NCBI GenBank assembly: GCA_017632535.1
Contig: JAGBRC010000022.1
Span: forward strand, 1-45,607
Length of the DNA: 45,607 nt
Source: Aeriscardovia sp.
GTDB lineage: Bacteria; Actinomycetota; Actinomycetes; Actinomycetales; Bifidobacteriaceae
Direction: 5' to 3'
Shown here: in pieces, positions 26,327 to 33,984 of the stretch
Layout: each line of letters starts with the position of its first letter
Numbering within the stretch: position 1 is the first letter of the stretch
Notes under the pieces: model-generated
Databases searched by the model: none
The model's input: only the letters and a program-made list of their open reading frames with translations
Told to the model about the DNA's origin: nothing
Translations under genes and position numbers: made by a program

Positions 26327-26355
26327 ATTATATACGATGGGAAGAAAAGATAAAA
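26327..26355 (-). promoter_or_regulatory. Candidate promoter of the sugar porter
   Basis: On the minus strand TTTTAT (26350-26355) and a perfect TATAAT (26327-26332) are 17 bases apart, 49 bases before the porter ATG. The -35 match is poor and the -10 perfect. Confidence 0.55.
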
Positions 26356-26375
26356 CCCTCAATGCCAGGATGTAC

Positions 26376-27470
26376 TTATTGTGGAATAGCCACGTAATTT
26401 GAAGAAGACTTCAGAATGGGGATGGTGGCGGCCATCCATGGGAAGACCCAGGTGAAGAGCAGGGCGATAAACCAGAGAATGGCAAGGATTAAGAGAATCC
26501 ACCTTATGGCCTTCACTCCCGGATTGATCCAGCGCAGCGCAGAGTAGATGCTGTAGGGCTTGCTCCTCATGCCTTTCTCATTTTTGCGCATGCTGGGCCA
26601 CCTCCAGGTGATGGCAGCCGCCACAAATACTACGAGCCAGGCAGCTAGAAGGAAGTAGAAGATGGAGCTGACGGGCGGTATATTAGCAGTCCAGCTGTTG
26701 AACGCCGCCGGGAAGGTGATTTTGCCTCCCGAACCTTCCTGCGCCAGGGCGGCCGGTATTCCGTCTTTCACGTACGCCCAGTACTTGAACTGCGCATAAA
26801 CGATCCAACGGTGGGTAGGAATCCCATAGCGGGGCGTGCAGGTTGTCAGGGTCATGAGCCGCTCTGTGGGTATAGCCCCAGGCTGATTGGGGACAGGGTC
26901 AATGACGCTGGTTTGCGAAGGATCCACAATCTGGTAGCTTTGGTAGTCATAGACATACCAGTACCTGGTAGTGCGGATTATAATCTCGTCTCCGGCTTGG
27001 AATTTGCTCACATCCCCTAAAGGCGCCCCATAACCTTCCCTATGCCCTGCCAGGGCCACATTGCCCACGGCTCCGAACATGGGGGTGGATTGGTAGTGCC
27101 CCAGGCCGTGCCTGTCTAGCTGCACAAGGCTGGTCCCCTGAACTATCAGCCTCTTATACTGCGATCCAAAGCACGGGATGTAAATCTCTCCCAAAATTGC
27201 GCCGGGAGTTTGAAGGTTTGGAAGGACCGGAGGGGCTCCGCTGGCGGGACTGGCTATCTTATAGCCATCCCCTCCGCTCCCTGGAGTCTGCCAGCTGACG
27301 GTGTCAAACTCCTGAGTTTGAGTCCTTTGCGAAACTACTCCGGTCCACCCTATCTGCCAGATGGCATAGAGGATGCACAGGGCGGCCAGGGTGAGGAGAA
27401 TTTCCCCTATCGCCCCGATTGCGCTGAAAACCTTTTTCCTCTTCCCGCGATGGGTGGCTTTGGCCTTAAT
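26376..27470 (-). CDS. Class E-like sortase with C-terminal membrane segments, probable AUU start
   Basis: Membrane cysteine transpeptidase that would anchor surface proteins to the cell wall. Catalytic His is in NVALAGHREGYG, Cys in LTTCTPRYG and Arg in THRWIVYAQ. The first usual start in frame is a TTG at 27194, in the middle of the domain (AILGEIYIP). Upstream the frame stays open for 92 further codons encoding a basic stretch (KAKATHRGKRKK), a membrane helix (ILLTLAALCILYAIWQIG) and a TP-rich linker, the normal sortase N-terminus. These codons contain no ATG, GTG or TTG; an ATT at 27470 has GGAGG 6 bases upstream, so AUU is the likely initiator (364 residues). Two more membrane helices end the protein. 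It is divergent from crgA, a usual neighbour of class E sortases. Confidence 0.85.
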   Translation of the reverse strand: MKAKATHRGKRKKVFSAIGAIGEILLTLAALCILYAIWQIGWTGVVSQRTQTQEFDTVSWQTPGSGGDGYKIASPASGAPPVLPNLQTPGAILGEIYIPCFGSQYKRLIVQGTSLVQLDRHGLGHYQSTPMFGAVGNVALAGHREGYGAPLGDVSKFQAGDEIIIRTTRYWYVYDYQSYQIVDPSQTSVIDPVPNQPGAIPTERLMTLTTCTPRYGIPTHRWIVYAQFKYWAYVKDGIPAALAQEGSGGKITFPAAFNSWTANIPPVSSIFYFLLAAWLVVFVAAAITWRWPSMRKNEKGMRSKPYSIYSALRWINPGVKAIRWILLILAILWFIALLFTWVFPWMAATIPILKSSSNYVAIPQ

Positions 27471-27508
27471 ATTTTGCCTCCGTTACAATCGACACGGATC
27501 TCATTCTA

Positions 27509-27538
27509 TTGAATCATGCTGATTGACTACACTATATA
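27509..27538 (+). promoter_or_regulatory. Candidate promoter of crgA
   Basis: TTGAAT (27509-27514) and TATATA (27533-27538) lie 18 bases apart, about 18 bases before the crgA ATG. The match is moderate. Confidence 0.45.
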
Positions 27539-27556
27539 AAGATACTAAGGAGGTTT

Positions 27557-27943
27557 ATGGAAGACGCGGAAGAGGGCAAAGAGAAGGAATCCGAGGTCCC
27601 CAAAACGGAGGAAAAAGAAGAAGAGAGCCCGGAATTCGACAGGGTCAAAGCCCTCCTCAACCAGGACGCTTCTTCACAGGACGTACCTGCCAGCATTAAA
27701 AGGCTCATGGAAAGGCAGGAGGATAACGACAAAAGGATTAAGAAGGCTATAAAAAAAGCCAAGACCAACCCCAAGTGGTTTGTTCCCGTTTTTGCCGCAC
27801 TCCTCGTCATAGGCTTGGCCTGGGTGGTAGTGAACTACGTCACCTCCGGGCAGTACCCCATCCCCGGCATAAAGAACTGGAATCTGCTAATAGGCTTTGG
27901 CCTGATGCTAATCGGATTCATCATGACCATGTGGTGGAAATAG
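27557..27943 (+). CDS. crgA: Cell division protein CrgA
   Basis: Small actinobacterial divisome protein that connects FtsZ, FtsQ and penicillin-binding proteins in mycobacteria. The 128 residues have an acidic cytosolic N-terminus of about 70 residues, then NPKWFVPVFAALLVIGLAWV (first helix), YVTSGQYPIPGIKNWNLLIG (the conserved loop) and a second helix ending MTMWWK. That two-helix C-terminus is diagnostic. The N-terminal extension is longer than in most CrgA proteins. ATG at 27557 with AAGGAGG 3 bases upstream. Confidence 0.92.
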   Translation: MEDAEEGKEKESEVPKTEEKEEESPEFDRVKALLNQDASSQDVPASIKRLMERQEDNDKRIKKAIKKAKTNPKWFVPVFAALLVIGLAWVVVNYVTSGQYPIPGIKNWNLLIGFGLMLIGFIMTMWWK

Positions 27944-28022
27944 GGCACAGTTGGGATTTCTTCATTAGAATTTATTAGGATCTATAAAAACACAGTCCGC
28001 ACTTAAAGCGAGGAGGCTGGCG

Positions 28023-28238
28023 ATGAAGTCAGGTTTTTGGAAGTTCTTAGCCATCGTATTTGGCGCTCTGCTCACCGTAGTCCTGGGGCGCTATATTTAC
28101 GCCCAAAAGCACCCGAAAAATGACCCATGGGAAGAATCTTGGGAAAACAGCTCATCTCCCGTCGACCTGGGCCTAGACGAAGATTCTGATGAGGCCGACG
28201 AGGAAGATGTATCCGAAAAGGACACCGACAAGGCCTGA
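28023..28238 (+). CDS. Small single-pass membrane protein, unknown function
   Basis: A 71-residue protein: MKSGFWKFLAIVFGALLTVV is an N-terminal membrane helix, followed by YIYAQKHPKNDPWEESWENS and a strongly acidic tail rich in D and E. There is no lipobox; it may be a membrane anchor or an uncleaved signal. ATG at 28023 has AGGAGG 6 bases upstream, better than most genes here, so it is very likely translated. It sits between crgA and a sterol-carrier-like gene, and overlaps the start of the latter by about 50 bases. I recognise no family. Confidence 0.7.
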   Translation: MKSGFWKFLAIVFGALLTVVLGRYIYAQKHPKNDPWEESWENSSSPVDLGLDEDSDEADEEDVSEKDTDKA

Positions 28239-28620
28239 AGTCCAAGCCGCCCTTCTCAGCCCCTTGGAACTAAAAGCGTGCATTGAGGGGCTGCAAAAAG
28301 GGGGTTTACAATCGTGCCCTCAGGAATTAATCGGCAAAGCCGTTCGGTTTTGCGCCTCACTTTTGCAAGAGGCGTGTCCGGGAGAGAGCATGGAAATCCG
28401 GGTGGTGCCGTTTTCAGCCTGCAAGGTGCTCCAAGGCACAAGGCCCAATCCTCACAATCTGACCCCGCCAGATTTCTTTGAAATAGAGCCGGAAGTCTTT
28501 TTAAGACTTTCTTTCGGATTGGAAAGTTGGCAGGAAGCCCTGCCAAAACTCAGGATTCCTCAGCTTTCCAGAGCGAGAGAGCTGGAGGCTTTCTTCCCCC
28601 TCCTCTCTATGGAGAAGTGA
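28189..28620 (+). CDS. Bacterial sterol-carrier-like (SCP2-family) protein
   Basis: A 143-residue soluble protein. The middle reads ACPGESMEIRVVPFSACKVL, then HNLTPPDFFEIEPEVFLRLS and LESWQEAL, the pattern PGxxVEVRVPP...PPNVVE.D...WL.L of actinobacterial proteins called sterol carrier family, which have a lipid-binding fold. These bacteria make no sterols, so the natural lipid is unknown. Start is uncertain: ATG at 28189 or ATG at 28207, the latter with GAGG 3 bases upstream. Either overlaps the preceding gene, which suggests coupled translation. Confidence 0.75.
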   Translation: MRPTRKMYPKRTPTRPEVQAALLSPLELKACIEGLQKGGLQSCPQELIGKAVRFCASLLQEACPGESMEIRVVPFSACKVLQGTRPNPHNLTPPDFFEIEPEVFLRLSFGLESWQEALPKLRIPQLSRARELEAFFPLLSMEK

Positions 28621-28622
28621 AA

Positions 28623-29111
28623 GTGCAAAGTTCCAAAGCCCCTGAGGACAGTTTCGATGACCCTGAAACCTGTGAAAATTCAGTTTATACCGACGACTAT
28701 CAAACTGAAGACGCTTTCGCGCAAATTCCCGCTTCAAATGAATTTGTAGAGGAAGAGACTCAGGAAATCTCATCCATAGAGGAGGCGGACCCAAAGCCTA
28801 ACAGGCCCCCGTATGAGGCTTTTCCGGCAATCCAGAAGCTCGAGACCTTCAGGCCAAAGCCGGAAAAAAGAAAAAAATCCGAGGAACGAAAAAGAGAGAA
28901 GGTGCGGGAAGGCGTTCACCGCCTAAAAGTCAGAGAAAAAAAGAAGAGTTTTAGAAAGCCTGTCTTTGCCGAGCTCTTCTCCTGTCCCGCCTTTAAAACT
29001 TTCTCTTCGGTAGTTAGGAAGTCATCGAGGCAGATAATAACTGTAGTCGTCGGAAGCGCCGTCCTTTCAGGGTGCCTCCTAATTCTTGGCTTTGTCAGCC
29101 TGCACGCCTAA
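28623..29111 (+). CDS. Tail-anchored charged membrane protein, unknown function
   Basis: About 162 residues from the GTG at 28623, which has GGAG 8 bases upstream and follows the previous stop by 2 bases; the frame stays open to a TTG at 28527, inside the previous gene. The first 80 residues are acidic (E, D, S), a basic stretch KPEKRKKSEERKREKVREGV follows, and a single membrane helix VVVGSAVLSGCLLILGFVSL sits at the extreme C-terminus, with HA as the last residues. It would be a cytosolic protein held by a C-terminal tail. I know no family for it. It lies between a lipid-binding protein and a FemAB-family enzyme. Confidence 0.6.
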   Translation: MQSSKAPEDSFDDPETCENSVYTDDYQTEDAFAQIPASNEFVEEETQEISSIEEADPKPNRPPYEAFPAIQKLETFRPKPEKRKKSEERKREKVREGVHRLKVREKKKSFRKPVFAELFSCPAFKTFSSVVRKSSRQIITVVVGSAVLSGCLLILGFVSLHA

Positions 29112-29125
29112 CCGATTGGACATAA

Positions 29126-30139
29126 ATGATATCTGCAGAAGAAGTCACGCGCGAAGAATTTGACGAAATTGCCAGAAGATCTGAGATAACTCTTCCCATA
29201 GAGCAGAGCACTTACTGGGTGAAGTACCAGTCCCATATAGACGGCAGATCCCTATGGCGCCGATCGGAGGGCGGGGGAAACTTAGTGTTCAAAAACGACG
29301 ATCGGGTCATGGCCATAGGCGTTTTTCTAGAATTTGAAACGCACGGTTACAGATTCATAGTCTGCCAGCACGGGCCCGTGTGGGCAGGAGAGTACTCCGT
29401 CCAAGACGAAGAAAACCTTGCAAAAGTGCTGGAAGGATTCACAAGGAATGTTGACAAGAATATCGTCTTTGCGCGAATCTCGCTTAGAGACGATATTCCG
29501 GAAAGCGCTCCAATTCTGTCTACCGTGACCTATGACTATACGGTCGTAGTGAGCCTTTCCAAAGATCCTGAAGAAATCCTTGCAGGAATGAAGCCGAGGG
29601 GCAGGAGGGACGTTCGAAAGTCTTTGAGGGAGTGCGGGGCCGAATGCGCCGACGAGACCAGGATGGCGTACGAAGACTTTTCACCCTACTACAAGGTCAT
29701 GGTTGAAACCGCTAAAAGGGACGGATTTGTCCCAATGCCGTCTTCAAACTATGAGGAAATGCTCGCAATCTTGGGTTACGACCACTGCAGGCTCTTTGCC
29801 GCAAGGGAGAATGGGGAAGTCAAAGCCTGGTCGCTTGTCACCTTAAACTCCGGAACTGCCGTAAGGTACTACGCCGCCATGCAGAGCAGCGCTATGAAGA
29901 TGCACGTGACCGACAAGCTCCTCTACACCGAGTGCTGCATTTTAGGCGCAGAAGGCATTGAAAAATATGACCTTATGGGAATTGGCAGCGACTTTTCCCC
30001 GACTCTCAAAGGGCTGAACGAATTTAAGACGAAATTCAGCAAGGATACAGAAAAGGTCTGCCCCAGCCGGGATCTCCCCATCCATAAAACTTTCTATAGC
30101 GCCCTAAAGGCGGCAAAGAAGCTGAAGAGCAGAATATAA
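29126..30139 (+). CDS. FemAB/MurM-type aminoacyltransferase (peptidoglycan bridge formation)
   Basis: Non-ribosomal peptidyltransferase of the Fem family, which adds amino acids from aminoacyl-tRNA to the lipid II stem peptide to make the interpeptide bridge. The 337 residues contain the double GNAT fold, with QSTYWVKYQ at the N-terminus, QHGPVWAG, MKPRGRRDVRKSLREC (the FemX-type MKPKTR.NI-like motif), ETAKRDGF and YAAMQSSAMK near the end, and a final DLMGIGSDFSPTLKGLNEFKT. It is cytosolic and would act at the membrane. ATG at 29126 has no good Shine-Dalgarno. Its stop is 8 bases from the stop of the convergent HD gene. Confidence 0.88.
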   Translation: MISAEEVTREEFDEIARRSEITLPIEQSTYWVKYQSHIDGRSLWRRSEGGGNLVFKNDDRVMAIGVFLEFETHGYRFIVCQHGPVWAGEYSVQDEENLAKVLEGFTRNVDKNIVFARISLRDDIPESAPILSTVTYDYTVVVSLSKDPEEILAGMKPRGRRDVRKSLRECGAECADETRMAYEDFSPYYKVMVETAKRDGFVPMPSSNYEEMLAILGYDHCRLFAARENGEVKAWSLVTLNSGTAVRYYAAMQSSAMKMHVTDKLLYTECCILGAEGIEKYDLMGIGSDFSPTLKGLNEFKTKFSKDTEKVCPSRDLPIHKTFYSALKAAKKLKSRI

Positions 30140-30147
30140 CTCTAGGG

Positions 30148-30708
30148 CTAGAGGCCGCAGACCTCTTTATTGTCTTTTAGCCCCTCTATACATACGTCCA
30201 CCACCTCTTCCAGGGGCATGCCCAGCATCTGGCAGCCCTGAAGGATGTGATCCCGATCGATTTTGGCCGAGAAATGCTTATCTTTGAATTTCTTAATTAC
30301 CGACCTTCTCGTGCAGTCGTCAATCGATTTGGAAGGGTATACGAGGCAAGTAGCGTTTATCAGCCCTGAAAGCTCGTCTACGGTGAAAAGCGCCTTCTCC
30401 ATCAGGCTTTCAGGCTTTTCATCGGTCCTGTCTCCCCAAGCATGGCAGAGCATTGCGCGAATATAGAGGGGATCAATCCCCCTTTCCTCCATGATTTCTT
30501 TCGCCTTTAGGCAGTGTTGCTCCGGATACATCTCATAGTCGAGATCGTGGAGCATGCCGGCGATCTGCCAAGGCTCCTCTTCCTGCCCAAAATGCTTTGC
30601 CATAGCCTGCATACAGGCCTCAACTTGTCTGGCATGCTTTCTAAGCGGAGTTCCCTTAGTGTATTCGCACAAGAACTCCCACGCCTCAGGTTCAGTCAAT
30701 TCAGACAT
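30148..30708 (-). CDS. HD-domain hydrolase
   Basis: Metal-dependent phosphohydrolase-like protein of 186 residues. The HD motif is visible as LRKHARQVEACMQAMA, then IAGMLHDLDYEMYPEQH with the histidine-aspartate metal pair, and MLCHAWGDR downstream. It belongs with small HD proteins of unknown substrate. ATG at 30708 follows GGAGGGG. A tRNA-Gly gene lies 37 bases upstream on the same strand. Its 3' end is 8 bases from the FemAB gene on the other strand. Confidence 0.85.
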   Translation of the reverse strand: MSELTEPEAWEFLCEYTKGTPLRKHARQVEACMQAMAKHFGQEEEPWQIAGMLHDLDYEMYPEQHCLKAKEIMEERGIDPLYIRAMLCHAWGDRTDEKPESLMEKALFTVDELSGLINATCLVYPSKSIDDCTRRSVIKKFKDKHFSAKIDRDHILQGCQMLGMPLEEVVDVCIEGLKDNKEVCGL

Positions 30709-30745
30709 AACCCCTCCAGGACTGAGAAGCTCTTTCGATAACTAG

Positions 30746-30816
30746 AGCGGACGACGGGAATCGAACCCGCCTCTGAAGCTTGGGAAGCTTCCATTCTACC
30801 AATGAACTACGTCCGC
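30746..30816 (-). tRNA. tRNA-Gly (anticodon CCC)
   Basis: Acceptor GCGGACG pairs with CGTCCGC. D-arm GTTCATTGGTAGAA, anticodon arm GAAGC-TTCCCAA-GCTTC with anticodon CCC, T-arm GGCGGGTTCGATTCCCGTC. 71 bases, discriminator T, CCA not encoded. Confidence 0.96.
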
Positions 30817-30839
30817 CGTTGTATATAAAACTTTGAGTA

Positions 30840-30881
30840 AACTATGAAGCCCCATCGTTTCGGAGACTGGGGTGGATAGTT
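30840..30881. other. Extended hairpin between tRNA-Gly and fprA
   Basis: On the plus strand AACTAT pairs with ATAGTT, then CCCCA with TGGGG, then GTTT with AGAC around CGG, with small internal loops. No T-tract follows on either strand, so it is not a clear terminator. It could be a processing structure in read-through RNA from fprA into tRNA-Gly, or a small RNA. The rest of 30817-30911 has TATATA just ahead of the tRNA as a weak -10. Confidence 0.35.
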
Positions 30882-30911
30882 ACGCTAGAAATTCTAAAAA
30901 ATTTTTACATA

Positions 30912-32234
30912 TTATTCAAGACCTGAAACCCTATTCATTTCAAAAGCCGATTTCACCTTAACCCTCGCTTTCCCGTCCGGTCTGCCAAGGCTGGACTCGT
31001 AGTTTTCCAGCGCAAACCAGCCAGCCTTTTTACTAAAGCGGATCTTTCTGCTCTGCAAAAACTCTTCAGTGGAAGTAGAATCTACCTCTCCTTGCCCCTT
31101 TTGCCCCCAATCGGCAAGAATGCTCTCGACAGTTTCAGCCGCATCAGATTTGGTAGATCCTATCAAGCCTTCGCACCCTCTCTTGGCCCAGCCGGTCACA
31201 TATGCCTTTTCAGACACCCTGCCTTTCTGGTTGGAGACAATTCCCCGATCCGAATCGAATGGCAGCCCTGGAAGCCTTTCGGCTTCCCATCCTATGGCGC
31301 TCACGCACAGGCCCGTTTCAAGAAAGAACTTTTCCTCGGTCCCAGATCCTCCGTTCCTTTGCGCCCAAAGCCCCTCGAGGCGCCCATTTGGGGCAAAAAG
31401 TGAAGAAACGGAGGATGCAAAATGCAGGTAGCACTTCTTTGGGGACGGGGCGGCATTCGAAGCCTCTTGAAGCTCCCTCCAGGCTGCCAGGACGGCGGGG
31501 GAAGAAGGGGCCGCCTCCGCCCCCATGAGGCGCCTTGAAAATTCATCTACAATCAGACGGCTGCAGGATTTGAGCTGGCGGATCTGCTGGACGGAAAACT
31601 TGTGGAATGCGGGGCCGCGGCGGACAAAAATGTGGACTTCCTTTACTGAGCTAGCTGCAAGCTCCCTCCAAATCTCCTGGGGCATGTCGGTTGAAGAAAG
31701 GGGGTAGGGATCTTGTAAAAGCACCCTTGCCACGTCCAACGCGGTATTTCCTCCCCCCACCACGGCCGCTGTAGGCGTGGCGAGAGAAGGTGCGCAAATC
31801 CCGGGGAAGGCGTTATACCATCCGGCTACCCTGCCCGCGCCGCACACTCCTTCGATCCCCTGCCCCAGCTCCCACTTTTTGTCCCTTCCGGCGCCCGTGG
31901 CGAAAATAACGGCGTCATAACGGCGGAGAAGATCTGTCAAAGACAAGTCCCTCCCGTAGCAGACGTTACAAAAGAGGCTTATCTTTTCAGAGGAAAGCGC
32001 CTTGTCCAAAGCTCTGGAAATGAGCTTTATGGCGGGGTGATCCGGAGCTACCCCGTAGCGCACGAGCCCATAGGGCGCAGGATTCTTCTCAAATACATCT
32101 ATCTCAGCTTCTTTGCTTATCCCAAGCTCTTCGGCTTTTTGCGCGAGCTGTTTTAGAAGGATGTCGGAAGCGTAAATGCCGGCCGGGCCGGCCCCTATTA
32201 CGGCCACCTTCCAAGGTCTGCCCCCTTTTGCCAT
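30912..32234 (-). CDS. fprA: Ferredoxin/ferredoxin-NADP reductase (FprA type)
   Basis: Adrenodoxin-reductase-like flavoprotein moving electrons between NADPH and ferredoxin. The 440 residues have the FAD-binding VAVIGAGPAGIYASD at the N-terminus, EKNPAPYGLVRYGVAPDHP next, the NADP-binding VVGGGNTALDVARVLL, and VTGWAKRGCEGLIGSTKSDA near the C-terminus. The ATG at 32234 has AGGAGG 3 bases upstream; an in-frame TTG at 32252 lies before that site and is less likely. A terminator for the htrA gene lies in front. Confidence 0.94.
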   Translation of the reverse strand: MAKGGRPWKVAVIGAGPAGIYASDILLKQLAQKAEELGISKEAEIDVFEKNPAPYGLVRYGVAPDHPAIKLISRALDKALSSEKISLFCNVCYGRDLSLTDLLRRYDAVIFATGAGRDKKWELGQGIEGVCGAGRVAGWYNAFPGICAPSLATPTAAVVGGGNTALDVARVLLQDPYPLSSTDMPQEIWRELAASSVKEVHIFVRRGPAFHKFSVQQIRQLKSCSRLIVDEFSRRLMGAEAAPSSPAVLAAWRELQEASNAAPSPKKCYLHFASSVSSLFAPNGRLEGLWAQRNGGSGTEEKFFLETGLCVSAIGWEAERLPGLPFDSDRGIVSNQKGRVSEKAYVTGWAKRGCEGLIGSTKSDAAETVESILADWGQKGQGEVDSTSTEEFLQSRKIRFSKKAGWFALENYESSLGRPDGKARVKVKSAFEMNRVSGLE

Positions 32235-32250
32235 ATTCCTCCTGTAAAAC

Positions 32251-32283
32251 AAAAATATGGGAAGAAGCGGCTCTTCCCATATT
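32251..32283 (-). terminator. Intrinsic terminator of htrA
   Basis: AATATGGGAAGA and TCTTCCCATATT form a perfect 12-bp stem around a 6-base loop on the minus strand, followed by TTTGTTTT. It lies between the htrA stop and the fprA ribosome site. Confidence 0.85.
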
Positions 32284-32298
32284 CACTTTACTTTGCTT

Positions 32299-33831
32299 CT
32301 AGAACAGGCCGAAAGGATCCAGAAGGCCGTAGCCTTGGCCGTTTTGTTGGGATGAAGAGGAAGAGGAAGTAGTGGAAAGCGTCTCTACCTCGTTTAAGGT
32401 GCAAGACAGGCTCAGCACCTTCCCGTCTCTTATTACCGTAAGTTTCACGGTTTGCCCCAGCGTGGCGGCTCTGACAAATCCCAGCAGGGAGTACATGCTG
32501 CTGACCGATTCCCCGTTATAGCCGATTATGACGTCTCCTGCCCTCAGCCCCGCACGAGAGCCGGGGCTGTTGGGATTGACAGAAACCACCTTCGCGCCGG
32601 CCCTGGTGACGTTTCCGGCCGTCCCTGTCCCAGTGCTCACGGTGATGCCTATTTCCACGTGGGTCGCATGCCCGTCTTTCAGGATCTCATTTGCGATCTG
32701 CTGGACGAGGTTGGAAGGGATGGCAAACCCTATTCCAATGGAGCCTGACTGCGAATCTTGGCTAGAAGTGGATGAGGAGGAAAGGGTGGCGATAGACGAG
32801 TTGATTCCGATGACGTCGCCGGCAGCGTCGAATGTTGGACCTCCCGAATTTCCAGGATTGATGGCGGCCGAAATCTGGATGGCATTAGTGACTATATTTT
32901 TCTCAGTGGCGTCCGAAACCTCCACCGGCCTGTTTAAGGCAGAGATGATTCCGGTGGTAGCAGTATTTTCATACCCTAGAGGGTTTCCTATAGACATTAC
33001 CTTCTGCCCTACGGCCAGATCGCTGGAGTTTGCAAAGGTAACCGGCTGCAGGTCGGAAGGGGCGTTTTGAAGCTGGATGACGGCAAGATCCGTAGTGGGA
33101 TCTGTTCCCAGGACCTTGGCTGAGTACATGTTGCCGTTGTAGAGGGTGACCTCGATAGACTGCGCATCCTCTATGACGTGGTCGTTTGTGACGATATCTC
33201 CGGACTTGTTGTAAATGATGCCTGAGCCTTTGGCGATCCCGTTGGAAAGCTGCACGGTGATGGCAACTACTGAGGAGGCGACATTCTTATTGACAGCTTG
33301 CCAGTTGGGGGCCTGTTCGCCTGTGACTTTCACAGTCCCCTCCCCACCGCTGGAAGACTGAAGAGATGAGATAGACGACTGCTCCGGAACGGCGATGACC
33401 CCTCCCCTTATGAGGCCCCATCCCACTAGGAGCACTATCACCGCCGTGATTACTGCGGTGACTATAGCTATGAACCACCCTTTATTTACGACAGATCCCC
33501 CTGACCTGTCTTGATGCCTGCGGGGAGGCCGGGGGCCTTCGGGAGGATTGGGGGCCCCGCCCGAGTACCAACCGTTTTGAGGAGGCTGCTGCCCATAAGA
33601 GGGAGAGTTGAAATACTGCCCTTCTTGGTCATACCCACTGCCTTGAGGCATCTGGGTCAAAGGTTCGGTGGCTGGAGGATAGTACGGAGCCTGGCCTCCG
33701 TTCTGCTGACCGTTCCACCCCGTTTGTTCTGTCTGCGGGTTTGGAATGTGCGGCGCGGGAGGGTTTGAATTTGCGCCGGAATCGCTGTGGGGTTCCCCTT
33801 CTTCGGTATCCCCATCCTCTCTTTGAGCCAT
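32299..33831 (-). CDS. htrA: HtrA/DegP-like membrane serine protease with PDZ domain
   Basis: Quality-control protease outside the cytoplasmic membrane. A Pro/Gln/Asn/Gly-rich cytosolic N-terminus of about 115 residues precedes one membrane helix (WFIAIVTAVITAVIVLLVG), then a trypsin-like domain with catalytic His in IVTNDHVIED, Asp in TTDLAVIQLQ and Ser in AINPGNSGGPTFD, followed by a PDZ domain (VNPNSPGSRAGLRAGDVIIG). The ATG at 33831 has AAAGGG 5 bases upstream; the frame stays open to a TTG at 33867. It is divergent from tgt across about 150 bases of AT-rich sequence. This is a usual actinobacterial PepD/HtrA layout. Confidence 0.94.
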   Translation of the reverse strand: MAQREDGDTEEGEPHSDSGANSNPPAPHIPNPQTEQTGWNGQQNGGQAPYYPPATEPLTQMPQGSGYDQEGQYFNSPSYGQQPPQNGWYSGGAPNPPEGPRPPRRHQDRSGGSVVNKGWFIAIVTAVITAVIVLLVGWGLIRGGVIAVPEQSSISSLQSSSGGEGTVKVTGEQAPNWQAVNKNVASSVVAITVQLSNGIAKGSGIIYNKSGDIVTNDHVIEDAQSIEVTLYNGNMYSAKVLGTDPTTDLAVIQLQNAPSDLQPVTFANSSDLAVGQKVMSIGNPLGYENTATTGIISALNRPVEVSDATEKNIVTNAIQISAAINPGNSGGPTFDAAGDVIGINSSIATLSSSSTSSQDSQSGSIGIGFAIPSNLVQQIANEILKDGHATHVEIGITVSTGTGTAGNVTRAGAKVVSVNPNSPGSRAGLRAGDVIIGYNGESVSSMYSLLGFVRAATLGQTVKLTVIRDGKVLSLSCTLNEVETLSTTSSSSSSQQNGQGYGLLDPFGLF

Positions 33832-33984
33832 TTGTGCCCTTTCTCTAAGCGGCAAAATTTTTTGCAATAAACATTTTTACTTTGTTTTCTAAAAAATAAA
33901 TTATGGGACAAATTTTAGAAAGCACTTAGAAAACTTTCAGAAATATCTCAAACTGATAAAACGGAGGGCGGATTAATAGAATTA

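Noticed and set aside
33868..33984. Divergent AT-rich region between htrA and tgt examined for promoters or riboswitches
   Set aside because: Several AT-rich -10-like hexamers are present but none pairs with a credible -35, and no structure stood out.
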